A stretch of 23,753 nucleotides of DNA from an uncultured Collinsella sp. (GTDB lineage: Bacteria > Actinomycetota > Coriobacteriia > Coriobacteriales > Coriobacteriaceae), in NCBI GenBank assembly GCA_958415665.1, contig CATYZK010000032.1, positions 1 to 23,753 on the forward strand. The letters run 5' to 3'. Below the pieces are notes generated by a model, which saw only the letters and a list, made by a program, of their open reading frames with translations, was not told the origin of the DNA and did not search any database. A program made the position numbers and the translations under genes. This document shows, piece after piece, positions 15,693 through 23,710 of this stretch. Every line of letters starts with the position of its first letter. Position 1 is the first letter of the stretch.

Positions 15693-15725
15693 GTTAGCCA
15701 TGGCAAACGGTTAGCCATGGTGAAC
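15693..15725. promoter_or_regulatory. Tandem operator-like palindromes upstream of feoAB
   Basis: GTTAGCCATGGCAAAC (15693-15708) and GTTAGCCATGGTGAAC (15710-15725) are two copies of an imperfect 16-bp palindrome at a 17-bp period. The first is symmetric except for one position pair. GGTTAGCC is identical to the left core of the DtxR/IdeR box, and the reverse strand GTTTGCC resembles MntR-type half-sites (family knowledge). Placement just past the start site suits metal-dependent repression. Confidence 0.55.
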
Positions 15726-15767
15726 ATAAATACAACGCCCTGTGGGCGCCGGGGGAGGAACACGGAC

Positions 15768-18128
15768 GTGAAGCTCGATACGCTCGAGATTGGAAAGGAC
15801 GCCGTTGTCGCATCGGTAACATCGGACGATCAGGCGCTCCGACAGCATATTTTGGACATGGGCCTAACGCCGGGCACCGAAGTCACCATGATGAAGTACG
15901 CCCCCATGGGCGACCCGCTCGAGATTCGCCTGCGCGGCTACGAGCTGACGCTGCGCAAGGACGATGCCGCCCGCATTGAGCTCGTGGGCATTCACGATAC
16001 CGATATGGGTCCGCGCGCTAACGCTGCAATCGGCACGACGGAGCATCCGGCCCTGGGCGAGGGGACGTATTCGCCCCGTGCGGCAAAGACGGCCGTGCCC
16101 GAGGGCGCGCCGCTGCACTTTGCCCTCGCCGGCAACCAAAACTGCGGCAAGACCACGTTATTCAACCAGCTGACGGGCTCCAACCAGCATGTCGGTAACT
16201 TTCCCGGCGTGACGGTCGACCGCAAGGACGGCACTATCCGTAACCACCCCGAGGCGAGCGTTACCGACTTGCCCGGTATTTACTCGTTGTCGCCGTACAC
16301 GGGCGAAGAGGTCGTGAGCCGTCAGTTCATCCTCGACGAGCGCCCGGACGCCATCATCGACATCATCGACGCCACCAACATCGAGCGTAACCTGTACCTG
16401 ACGCTGCAGCTCATGGAGCTCGATCGTCCCATGGTCATCGCGCTCAACATGATGGACGAGGTGACGGCCAACGGCGGCGCCGTGGACGTCAACCTGCTCG
16501 AGAGCCTGCTGGGCGTGCCTGTTGTTCCCATTAGCGCTGCCCGCAACGAGGGTATTGGCGAGTTGGTGGATCATGCCTTGCACGTGGCGCGGTTCCGCGA
16601 GCGCCCCGGTCGCCTGGACTTCTGCGCGCCCGATGGTCCAGACGGCGGCGCGCTGCATCGCTGCATTCACGGCATCGCCAACCTTATCGAGGACCATGCC
16701 GCGACAGCGCATATCCCGGTGCGTTTTGCGGCGACCAAGCTGGTTGAGGGCGACGAGCTGGTGACCGAGGCGCTTCATCTGGACCGTAACGAACTTGACG
16801 CCATCGAGCACATCATTACCCAGATGGAGGGTGAGGCCGGTACCGACCGTCTGTCTGCACTGGCTGACATGCGCTTCGGTTTTATCGGCGACGTGTGTGG
16901 GCGCTGCGTTGTCAAGCCGCACGAGAGCCGCGAGCACGTGCGTTCCGTCAAGATCGACCGCATCCTGACGGGTCGCTACACGGCCATTCCGGCGTTCCTG
17001 GTGATCATGGGCCTCGTCTTTTGGCTGACGTTTGGCGTGATCGGCGCGGCGTTGCAGGGACTTATGGAGGACGGCATCGCTGCCATCATCGCCTCGGCCG
17101 ATGCGGGCCTCAAGGCGTTCGGCACCAACGACGTGGTGCGCTCGCTGGCTGTCGACGGCGTGCTTACGGGCGTGGGCAGCGTGCTGACCTTCCTGCCGAT
17201 TATCGTCGTGCTCTTTTTGTTCCTCTCCATTCTGGAAGACTCCGGCTACATGGCGCGCGTGGCCTTTGTCATGGATAAAGTGCTGCGTCGCTTTGGCCTG
17301 TCGGGCCGCAGCTTCGTGCCTATGCTCGTCGGTTTTGGCTGCACCGTGCCGGCTATCATGTCGACCCGTACGCTCCCATCCGAGCACGACCGCAAGATGA
17401 CGGTCATGCTCACGCCGTTCATGAGCTGTTCGGCCAAGTTGCCGGTCTACGGTCTGCTGTGCGGGGCGTTTTTCCCGCAGGCGACGGTTCCCGCCATGGT
17501 CTCGCTCTATCTGATTGGCATTGCGGTCGGTTGCATCGCGGCTTTGGTGCTCAATCGCACGGCATTTAAGGGTGACCCGGTGCCGTTTATCATGGAGCTT
17601 CCCAATTACCGCCTGCCGAGCGTCAAGACGACGGTGATGCTGGCATGGGATAAGGCCAAGGACTTTATTACCAAGGCCTTTACCATTATCTTTGCCGCTA
17701 CCGTGGTCATCTGGTTCCTCCAGACGTTCGATATCCGCTTTAATGTGGTCGCCGATCAGTCGCAGAGTCTGCTTGCCGGTCTGGGCAGCATTATCGCGCC
17801 GGCGCTGGCGCCGCTCGGCTTTGGCGACTGGCGTGCGTCGACGGCGCTCGTCACCGGACTTATTGCCAAGGAGAGTGTCATCTCGACCCTCACCGTGCTT
17901 TTGGGTGCAACCTCGCCCGCGGCACTGTCGACCATGTTTTCGCCGTTTACCGCCTACGTGTTCCTGGTCTTTACGTTGCTGTACCCGCCCTGCGTGGCTG
18001 CCATCGGCGCCGTCAAGAGCGAGCTGGGTGCGCGCTATGCCGTTGCCGTGTTCGCGTTTCAGGTGACGGTTGCCTGGATCGTGGCGTTTGTCGTGCATTC
18101 GGCGGGTATATTGCTGGGGTTGGCTTAG
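15768..18128 (+). CDS. feoB: Ferrous iron transporter, FeoA-FeoB fusion
   Basis: 786 residues from the GTG at 15768, preceded by GGGGGAGGAA 7 nt upstream; earlier in-frame starts lack a ribosome site. Residues 1-74 are an SH3-like FeoA domain (LRQHILDMGLTPGTEVTMMKYAP). After a linker, the FeoB G-domain carries G1 GNQNCGKTT (122-130), G3 DLPG (167-170) and G4 NMMD (227-230). The membrane part has the Gate motifs, with EDSGYMARVAFVMD, GFGCTVPAIMSTRTL and MSCSAKLPVYGLL. It takes up Fe(II) across the cytoplasmic membrane, driven or gated by GTP. No separate FeoA or FeoC gene is seen nearby. A terminator follows. Confidence 0.96.
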   Translation: MKLDTLEIGKDAVVASVTSDDQALRQHILDMGLTPGTEVTMMKYAPMGDPLEIRLRGYELTLRKDDAARIELVGIHDTDMGPRANAAIGTTEHPALGEGTYSPRAAKTAVPEGAPLHFALAGNQNCGKTTLFNQLTGSNQHVGNFPGVTVDRKDGTIRNHPEASVTDLPGIYSLSPYTGEEVVSRQFILDERPDAIIDIIDATNIERNLYLTLQLMELDRPMVIALNMMDEVTANGGAVDVNLLESLLGVPVVPISAARNEGIGELVDHALHVARFRERPGRLDFCAPDGPDGGALHRCIHGIANLIEDHAATAHIPVRFAATKLVEGDELVTEALHLDRNELDAIEHIITQMEGEAGTDRLSALADMRFGFIGDVCGRCVVKPHESREHVRSVKIDRILTGRYTAIPAFLVIMGLVFWLTFGVIGAALQGLMEDGIAAIIASADAGLKAFGTNDVVRSLAVDGVLTGVGSVLTFLPIIVVLFLFLSILEDSGYMARVAFVMDKVLRRFGLSGRSFVPMLVGFGCTVPAIMSTRTLPSEHDRKMTVMLTPFMSCSAKLPVYGLLCGAFFPQATVPAMVSLYLIGIAVGCIAALVLNRTAFKGDPVPFIMELPNYRLPSVKTTVMLAWDKAKDFITKAFTIIFAATVVIWFLQTFDIRFNVVADQSQSLLAGLGSIIAPALAPLGFGDWRASTALVTGLIAKESVISTLTVLLGATSPAALSTMFSPFTAYVFLVFTLLYPPCVAAIGAVKSELGARYAVAVFAFQVTVAWIVAFVVHSAGILLGLA

Positions 18129-18169
18129 CTATTTATTGATGGCGTAACCTCTGTATATCAAGTTGATTG

Positions 18170-18204
18170 CGGCCCCGCATCTGTTACTGACGGATGCGGG
18201 GCCG
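18170..18204 (+). terminator. Terminator of feoAB
   Basis: A 12-bp GC-rich stem, CGGCCCCGCATC (18170-18181) with GATGCGGGGCCG (18193-18204), has extra pairing in the loop. It lies 42 bases past the feoAB stop. The T-rich tract after it is short because the next promoter begins there. Confidence 0.7.
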
Positions 18205-18216
18205 TTGCTATATAAT
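18187..18216 (+). promoter_or_regulatory. Promoter of the MFS exporter gene
   Basis: A perfect TATAAT (18211-18216) with CTGACG 18 bases upstream (18187-18192) gives a start near 18223 and a leader of about 27 nt. The -35 region lies within the preceding terminator hairpin. Confidence 0.6.
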
Positions 18217-18249
18217 CGCCTCCGCTCAAAATGATTGGAGACGTTATAT

Positions 18250-19446
18250 ATGAGTCAGGCAAGGCAAGACGGCATCACGCTTAAGCAGTGGCTCCCGCTC
18301 ATCGGGCTCACCTGCTGCGCGTTCGTGTTCAACACGTCGGAGTTCATGCCCATCGGCCTGCTGACCGACATCGCCGCATCGTTTTCGCTCACCGAGGCCC
18401 AAGCCGGCATCATGATCTCGGTCTATGCCTGGGGCGTCATGCTGCTGTCGTTGCCGCTCATGGTGTTCGCTTCGCGCTTTGAGTTCAAGCGGATGCTGCT
18501 CGGCGTGCTTGCCGTGTTCTCGCTGGGCCAGTTCCTGTCCGCCGTGGCGCCGACCTACCCCATCTTGGTCTGCGCACGCCTGGTGGTCGCCTGCGCGCAT
18601 GCCGTGTTCTGGTCGGTCGCCTCGATCATGGCGTCGCGCCTGGTTGACACGCGCCACGGGGCGCTCGCCATCAGCATGATCGCCACGGGCTCGTCCATCG
18701 CGCAGATCTTCGGCCTGCCCCTCGGCCGCGCCATTGGCCTGGCCGTGGGCTGGCGTATGACGTTTGCCGTGGTTGGGGCCCTCTCTGCCGCTGCGGTGGT
18801 GTACCAGGCCGCCGTGTTCCCGGCCATGCCGGCGGGCGAACGCTTTACGCTTAAGCAACTGCCCGAGCTGCTCAAGAACCCGTTCCTCATCGCGCTTTAT
18901 GCGGTCACGGTGTTCATGGCAACCGGCTATTATGCGGGTTACAGCTATATCGAGCCGTTCCTGGCACAGGTCGCGCACGTCGACGCAAGCGCTATTACCA
19001 TGACGCTGACGGCGTTCGGCTGCTCTGGTCTGCTCGGAAGCTGGCTGTTCGGCCGCCTGTTCGACGGGCACCGGTTCCCGTTCTTGGCTATCACGCTCTC
19101 CGGCGTGCCGGTGGCCCTGCTGCTCATGGGTCCGGCGGCATCGTCGCTCGCGGCGGTGCTTGCCGTCTGCGCGCTATGGGGCTGCTGCTCCACGGCCTTT
19201 AACGTGGCGTTCCAGGCCGAGCTCATCAAGTACACGCCGGCGGACTCGTCGGCCGTCGCCATGTCGATCTTCTCGGGCCTGTTCAATCTGGGTATCGGCA
19301 CGGGCACCGCGATCGGCGGCGCCGTGGTTTCGGGCCCCGGTATCGCCTGGATCGGCTTCGCGGGCGGGGCGATCGCCGTCGTGGGCGTCATCCTCGCCAT
19401 CACGGTGCTATTTCCGGCCATACGCCGCGCAAAGCTCGTCGCCTAA
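18250..19446 (+). CDS. MFS transporter, SotB-like sugar efflux family
   Basis: 398 residues from the ATG at 18250, with GGAG 9 nt upstream; the TTG at 18235 lies before that site. It has a 12-helix major facilitator pattern. The first helices read FVFNTSEFMPIGLLTDIA and ISVYAWGVMLLSLPLMV, close to the DHA1/SotB-type sugar and drug exporters, where a Glu in the first helix is conserved (family knowledge). It probably exports sugars, arabinose-like compounds or drugs by proton antiport across the cytoplasmic membrane. It is likely monocistronic, with its own promoter and a long inverted repeat just after its stop. Confidence 0.9.
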   Translation: MSQARQDGITLKQWLPLIGLTCCAFVFNTSEFMPIGLLTDIAASFSLTEAQAGIMISVYAWGVMLLSLPLMVFASRFEFKRMLLGVLAVFSLGQFLSAVAPTYPILVCARLVVACAHAVFWSVASIMASRLVDTRHGALAISMIATGSSIAQIFGLPLGRAIGLAVGWRMTFAVVGALSAAAVVYQAAVFPAMPAGERFTLKQLPELLKNPFLIALYAVTVFMATGYYAGYSYIEPFLAQVAHVDASAITMTLTAFGCSGLLGSWLFGRLFDGHRFPFLAITLSGVPVALLLMGPAASSLAAVLAVCALWGCCSTAFNVAFQAELIKYTPADSSAVAMSIFSGLFNLGIGTGTAIGGAVVSGPGIAWIGFAGGAIAVVGVILAITVLFPAIRRAKLVA

Positions 19447-19461
19447 TCACGTCCCCTCATC

Positions 19462-19528
19462 AGTTGCGGTGAAATACGGACTGCTGAGCCCAATAAACCC
19501 GGCAAACAGTCCGTATTTCACCGCAACT
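19462..19528. repeat. Long perfect inverted repeat after the MFS gene
   Basis: Twenty-two consecutive bases (19462-19483) are the exact reverse complement of 19507-19528, around a 23-nt centre. The arm begins AGTTGCGGTGAAATA. It starts 15 bases past the stop codon and lacks a T-run. It may act as a terminator or be a mobile palindromic repeat. Confidence 0.85.
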
Positions 19529-19534
19529 TAGAAA

Positions 19535-19578
19535 GGGGCTGGGGTAGCTAAAAGAGCCCCGTCCCAAAATAGCTACCC
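19535..19578 (+). other. Potential pseudoknot or alternative hairpins upstream of the GH13 gene
   Basis: GGGGCT (19535-19540) can pair with AGCCCC (19555-19560), and GGGTAGCT (19542-19549) with AGCTACCC (19571-19578). The two helices interleave in H-type pseudoknot order. A TACAAT at 19588-19593 might be a -10 box, in which case this stretch would be operator DNA rather than leader RNA. Confidence 0.45.
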
Positions 19579-19628
19579 TGCTGGGCATACAATGGATGTC
19601 GTTGTGTTGAGCTTACCGGGAGGTTGCT

Positions 19629-21005
19629 ATGTGGGCATACGAGACGACGTTCTATCAGATCTATCCGCTGGGCTTTTGCGGAGCTCCGCGCGAAAACGTC
19701 GCCCCCGTTGCCGAGGATGAGCTTACCCAAGCTGCCGGCACCGCGCCCAACCCCGATGCTCCTATCATGAAAATCGCCCAATGGTCCGACTACCTTCAGG
19801 AACTCGGCGTTGGCGCCGTGCTCATCAACCCGCCGCTCGAGTCCGATAGCCATGGCTACGACACGCGCAGCCTGCGCCATATCGACCGTCGCCTGGGTGG
19901 GGACGTCGACTTTGCCGCCGTGTGCGACACGCTGCATGCCCACGGCATCCGCGTGGTACTCGACGCCGTCTTCAACCACGTCGGTCGTGGCTTTTGGGCC
20001 TTCCGCGACGTGCAGGAGCGCAAGTGGGACTCGCCCTACAAGGATTGGTTCCACATTAGCTTTGACGGCGACTCCTGCTATGGCGACGGCTTTTGGTACG
20101 AGGGCTGGGAAGGCCATTTTGAGCTCGTGAAGCTCAACCTGCAAAATCCCGCCGTGGTCGATTACCTGCTCGAGTCTGTGCGCCGTTGGGCCGACGTCTT
20201 TGGCGTCGATGGCCTGCGCCTGGACGTTGCCTATATGCTCGACCGCGACTTTATGAGCCGCCTGCACGCCTTTGCCCGTGAGCTCAAGCCCGATTTCGTG
20301 CTGATCGGCGAGACGCTTCACGGCGACTACAACCAGATCGTCAACGACGAGATGCTCGACTCCTGCACCAACTACGAGTGCTACAAGGGCCTGTACTCCA
20401 GCTTTAACTCGGTCAACATGTTCGAGATTGCCCACTCGCTGCATCGCCAGTTTGGCGGTGACCCGTGGTGCATTTATCGCGGCAAGCATCTGCTGTCGTT
20501 TGTCGACAACCACGACGTGCCGCGCCTGGCGAGCATCCTGACGGACAAGTCCTGCCTACGCCCCGCCTATGGCATGCTCTTTGGCATGCCGGGCATCCCG
20601 TGCGTCTACTATGGCAGCGAGTGGGGGATTCCTGGCGAAAAGGGCGGCCCCGATGGCGACTGGGCGCTGCGACCTGCGCTCGATGAGCCTGTGCCCAACG
20701 AGCTGACGGCCTTCATCAAGCAGCTCGCGCACCTGCGCTCGGCCGACGACGCGGCGGCCCGTGCTCTCAACTACGGTGCCTATCGCAACGTGGTGATCCA
20801 GAACAAGCAGCTGCTGTTCGAGCGCGCCTGCGACGACGCGACGGTGCTCGTGGCGGTCAATGCCGTGAACGAGCCCTATACCTTTGGAGCCGGCGAGCTC
20901 AACGGCTCCTTTGTCGACCTGCTGGCCGACGGCGTGCCCACGGTCGAGCTAACGGGTGCCCTTGAGCTTGCACCCTACGAGGTGCGCTATCTGTTGAGAG
21001 CCTAG
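19629..21005 (+). CDS. GH13 alpha-amylase-family glycosidase (cytoplasmic)
   Basis: 458 residues from the ATG at 19629, with GGGAGG 5 nt upstream. The four conserved GH13 regions are intact: DAVFNH (112-117), GLRLD with the nucleophile Asp199, GET with the acid/base Glu228, and FVDNHD (291-296). There is no signal peptide, carbohydrate-binding module or long N-terminal domain, so it acts inside the cell, probably on maltodextrin-like or cyclodextrin-like oligosaccharides; exact specificity cannot be read. The C-terminal beta domain (about 375-458) is present. The DNA glycosylase gene begins three bases after its stop, suggesting one transcript. Confidence 0.92.
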   Translation: MWAYETTFYQIYPLGFCGAPRENVAPVAEDELTQAAGTAPNPDAPIMKIAQWSDYLQELGVGAVLINPPLESDSHGYDTRSLRHIDRRLGGDVDFAAVCDTLHAHGIRVVLDAVFNHVGRGFWAFRDVQERKWDSPYKDWFHISFDGDSCYGDGFWYEGWEGHFELVKLNLQNPAVVDYLLESVRRWADVFGVDGLRLDVAYMLDRDFMSRLHAFARELKPDFVLIGETLHGDYNQIVNDEMLDSCTNYECYKGLYSSFNSVNMFEIAHSLHRQFGGDPWCIYRGKHLLSFVDNHDVPRLASILTDKSCLRPAYGMLFGMPGIPCVYYGSEWGIPGEKGGPDGDWALRPALDEPVPNELTAFIKQLAHLRSADDAAARALNYGAYRNVVIQNKQLLFERACDDATVLVAVNAVNEPYTFGAGELNGSFVDLLADGVPTVELTGALELAPYEVRYLLRA

Positions 21006-21008
21006 CCC

Positions 21009-21572
21009 ATGGCTGCGTCCGACGAGAGCTATCAACATATTGAGCATGGGTTTGAGCCCGTGTTCGACCAGCACTCGCGCATTTTGGTGCTCGGATCGTT
21101 TCCCTCGGTGCTTTCGCGCGCCAATGCCTTTTATTACGGCAACCCTCAGAATCGCTTTTGGCGTGTGATGGCCGCGTGCCTCGGTGTGCCCGTGCCGCCC
21201 AACGAGGGAGACTCTTTGGCGAGCGGCGAGCCCGCGACGCTCGATGCCTCGGTTGCTGCCAAGCGGGCCATGCTGCTGGACGGCGGCGTGGCCCTGTGGG
21301 ATGTGATTGAGAGCTGCGACATTAAGGGCTCGAGCGACGCAAGCATTCGCAACGTTGTGCCGGCACATATCGAGCGCATTACCGATGCCGCGCCGATCGA
21401 GGTCGTTGTCTGTAACGGCGGTACGGCAGGGCGACTCTACAAACGCTATCTACAAGAGCGGACGGGGCTACCCGCCATCGTGCTGCCGTCGACGAGTCCT
21501 GCCAACGCGGCGTGGCGTTTGGAGCGGCTTGTCGAGCGTTGGAGTGAAGCCGTTGACTGGGCAGCTCATTAA
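21009..21572 (+). CDS. DNA-deoxyinosine (hypoxanthine) glycosylase, uracil-DNA-glycosylase superfamily
   Basis: 187 residues. The N-terminal ILVLGSFPSVLSR and FYYGNPQNRFWRVM motifs, and the LPSTSPANA segment near the C-terminus, are those of the deoxyinosine glycosylase branch (UDG family 6). It would remove hypoxanthine arising from adenine deamination and start base-excision repair. The ATG is three bases past the glycosidase stop and has only a weak purine-rich site (GAGAG) in the end of that gene, so translation is probably coupled. The function is unrelated to carbohydrate use; this looks like a housekeeping gene carried in the operon. Confidence 0.85.
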   Translation: MAASDESYQHIEHGFEPVFDQHSRILVLGSFPSVLSRANAFYYGNPQNRFWRVMAACLGVPVPPNEGDSLASGEPATLDASVAAKRAMLLDGGVALWDVIESCDIKGSSDASIRNVVPAHIERITDAAPIEVVVCNGGTAGRLYKRYLQERTGLPAIVLPSTSPANAAWRLERLVERWSEAVDWAAH

Positions 21573-21573
21573 T

Positions 21574-22245
21574 TTAGATTATTGATTGAGTGTGGGCGCC
21601 GAGGTGTTTCAGAACGCCTCGCCAGACCGGAGCGGGCACGGCTGGCTCGGCGCAAACCATGCCGTCGGCGTCGACGTTCTTGGCATTACCACCGCCAAGT
21701 CGCTGCGCATGCTCAACCGAACAGCCCATACGAACGGCGCCTACGAGCTTGTCCATCGCTTCCGAAAACGGTCGCCGCAAGAGTCCCATGCGCGGTGAGT
21801 GACGAAGCGCCGCGAAGCCGCTGCCGGTACAGACGACAACGCCGCCGCACCATGACAGCCCACGAAGGTCGCACGCCGCTCGCAGACGCACGACGAGCCC
21901 GTGCGCTCGCTCGAGGCCGCCGACGTCGGCCTGGACAACAACATAGGCACGCGTCCCTGCGCCGCCAAAGCGGTCGAGCACCTGCTCAATGGGCGCCATC
22001 GCTTCATCATTGGGTGCATCTTCAACGGCGAACACAATGCCATCGGCGGTACCCGCAACGCTGCCGGCATCATTCGCCTCCAAATCGACCGGGTGGGGGA
22101 GTACGGTGCCGGAAAGCTGTGCATAGGCGGCGATGGCATCCTGCAAGTCCCAGAGCAAAAACTCAAGATCGGCGCTATCGGGAATACTGATATACGCAAT
22201 GGTCTGCAGCGTTTTGGGCTTATCGCCGCGTGCGATCGCCTCCAT
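21574..22245 (-). CDS. Uncharacterised protein with Rossmann/flavodoxin-like alternation
   Basis: 223 residues from the ATG at 22245, with AAGGAG 5-6 nt upstream. I do not recognise a family with confidence. There is no signal peptide or membrane segment. Strand-helix alternation is visible: IAYISIP, then a helix; ADGIVFAVE; RAYVVVQADVGGLERAHGLVVRLRAAC; WCGGVVVCTGSGFAAL. This is compatible with a flavodoxin-like or NAD(P)H-oxidoreductase-like fold, but no cofactor motif is decisive. It is convergent with the DNA glycosylase gene, with one base between the two stop codons and no terminator. It is divergent from the aminotransferase gene. Confidence 0.7.
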   Translation of the reverse strand: MEAIARGDKPKTLQTIAYISIPDSADLEFLLWDLQDAIAAYAQLSGTVLPHPVDLEANDAGSVAGTADGIVFAVEDAPNDEAMAPIEQVLDRFGGAGTRAYVVVQADVGGLERAHGLVVRLRAACDLRGLSWCGGVVVCTGSGFAALRHSPRMGLLRRPFSEAMDKLVGAVRMGCSVEHAQRLGGGNAKNVDADGMVCAEPAVPAPVWRGVLKHLGAHTQSII

Positions 22246-22338
22246 GCCATCTCCTTTCCAGTCCGTTTTCGTTTAGGTTACACCGTCTGGCGGTGCCTCG
22301 CCGCGCTATCCTAGTGCAACCCTTACGAAAGGAACGCC

Positions 22339-23475
22339 ATGCGCCTGCCCATGAATACCTCGCTTGCCACGCTCAAGCCCTCCGGCATCCGCCGAATCAA
22401 CGCGCTCGCCGCCCAGCACCCAGGATGCATTGCGCTCGCGCTCGGCGAGCCCGATTTTCCCACGCCCGATGTGATTAGCGCCGAGGTGACCGCCGCACTG
22501 GGCCGCGGTGACACGCACTATCCGCCCAACAACGGTCGCCCTGCCCTGCGCGAGGCGCTATCCGCATATATGGGCGAAGCGGGCCTTGCGTTTTCGGCCG
22601 ACGAGGTCATCCTGACCGATGGTGCGACCGAGGCCCTGTCGGCTGCGTTTATGGCCATGCTCAATCCCGGCGACGAGGTTATTATCCCCACGCCGGCCTT
22701 TGGCCTGTACGAGAGCATCGTCGTAGCCAATCACGCCAAAGCGGTCTTTTTGGATACGGAGCCTGCGCAATTCCAGATTGACGAGGAAGCGCTTCGCGCC
22801 TGTGTGACCCCGGCGACCAAGGCCATCGTTATCTGCTCGCCTAACAATCCTACGGGCTGCATCCTCGACGCAGCATCGCTCGATGCCGTGGCGCGCGTGG
22901 CAGAGCAGGCGGGCATATACGTAATCTGCGACGACGTATACAACCGCCTGGTCTACGTGGATGGCTACGAGCGCTTTGCCCAGCGCCACCCGGAGCTTCG
23001 CGAGCAGACGGTCGTCATCGAGAGCTTCTCCAAGCCCTGGGCCATGACCGGCTGGCGCCTAGGCTGGCTCGCAGCAGCGGCACCCGTCATCGCCGAGATC
23101 GCAAAAGCTCACCAATACCTAGTATCGAGCGCCGTCTCCTTCGAAATGGACGCCGCAGCCCGAGCCCTCACCGTCGACCCAACCCCTATGCTCGAAGTCT
23201 ACCGAGCCCGCCGCAAACGCGTGCTCGCAGCCTTAGACGCCATGAGCCTCGACGTAGTAGAGCCCGCAGGAGCCTTCTACACCTTCCCCAGCATCAAACA
23301 ATTTGGCCTAACAAGCGAAGACTTCTGCATCAAAGCCATCAAAGAAGCCAACGTAGCCCTAGTCCCGGGCGACTGCTTCGGCACCGAAGGCCACATCCGC
23401 CTAAGCTACTGCGTCTCCGACGAAAACCTGGACGAAGGCCTCCACCGCCTATCCACCTTCGTCTCAACCCTATAG
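22339..23475 (+). CDS. PLP-dependent aminotransferase, class I/II (AspC/PatA-like)
   Basis: 378 residues from the ATG at 22339, with AAAGGAA 5 nt upstream. Fold type I motifs are complete: LALGEPDFPTP, PNNPTG (N170), the CDDVY stretch with the cofactor-binding Asp and Tyr201, SFSKPWAMTGWRLGW with the PLP Lys232, and the substrate-binding Arg in GHIRLSYC. It should transfer amino groups between an amino acid and a 2-oxo acid in the cytoplasm; aspartate, aromatic or N-acetyl-diaminopimelate-type substrates are all possible. The coding style changes sharply near 23100: Glu and Lys codons change from mostly GAG/AAG to mostly GAA/AAA, although the protein stays intact. Confidence 0.93.
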   Translation: MRLPMNTSLATLKPSGIRRINALAAQHPGCIALALGEPDFPTPDVISAEVTAALGRGDTHYPPNNGRPALREALSAYMGEAGLAFSADEVILTDGATEALSAAFMAMLNPGDEVIIPTPAFGLYESIVVANHAKAVFLDTEPAQFQIDEEALRACVTPATKAIVICSPNNPTGCILDAASLDAVARVAEQAGIYVICDDVYNRLVYVDGYERFAQRHPELREQTVVIESFSKPWAMTGWRLGWLAAAAPVIAEIAKAHQYLVSSAVSFEMDAAARALTVDPTPMLEVYRARRKRVLAALDAMSLDVVEPAGAFYTFPSIKQFGLTSEDFCIKAIKEANVALVPGDCFGTEGHIRLSYCVSDENLDEGLHRLSTFVSTL

Positions 23476-23537
23476 CCATCAGGGACGCAACACATCAGCC
23501 CACCGACCCAAGCATTATGAGTGGGGGCGTCAGCCAA

Positions 23538-23674
23538 CGAAAACCCGGGTTGCCCAAAGTCAACGCAGGCCGCGCCGCCAAAGGCCAGGCGCAAGGTTTT
23601 CGTAGATTCCGCACGAGCCGAAGAGCACTTAATGTGCTCTTCGTGCGAGCCAGGACCTGACCGAGCGAAAACCA
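23538..23674 (+). other. Structured leader upstream of the putative valS
   Basis: A strong hairpin lies at 23611-23648: GAAGAGCAC/GTGCTCTTC with loop TTAAT, continued by CGCAC/GTGCG around a 5-nt bulge. It is enclosed by GGTTTTCG (23596-23603) pairing with CGAAAACC (23667-23674). The same CGAAAACC also occurs at 23538-23545, offering a rival partner. I find no T-box consensus or recognisable riboswitch core. Confidence 0.45.
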
Positions 23675-23710
23675 AGCAGGCGGACACGCCGGCGGGACAG
23701 GGAGAGATAT

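Noticed and set aside
16158..18098. 646-codon open frame antisense to feoAB
   Set aside because: It is a shadow of the high-GC3 FeoAB gene; its product is rich in His, Arg, Gly and Asp with no family motif and no ribosome site.
23476..23710. T-box riboswitch upstream of valS
   Set aside because: The conserved TGG-N-ACCGCG T-box sequence is absent and no specifier-loop stem could be recognised.
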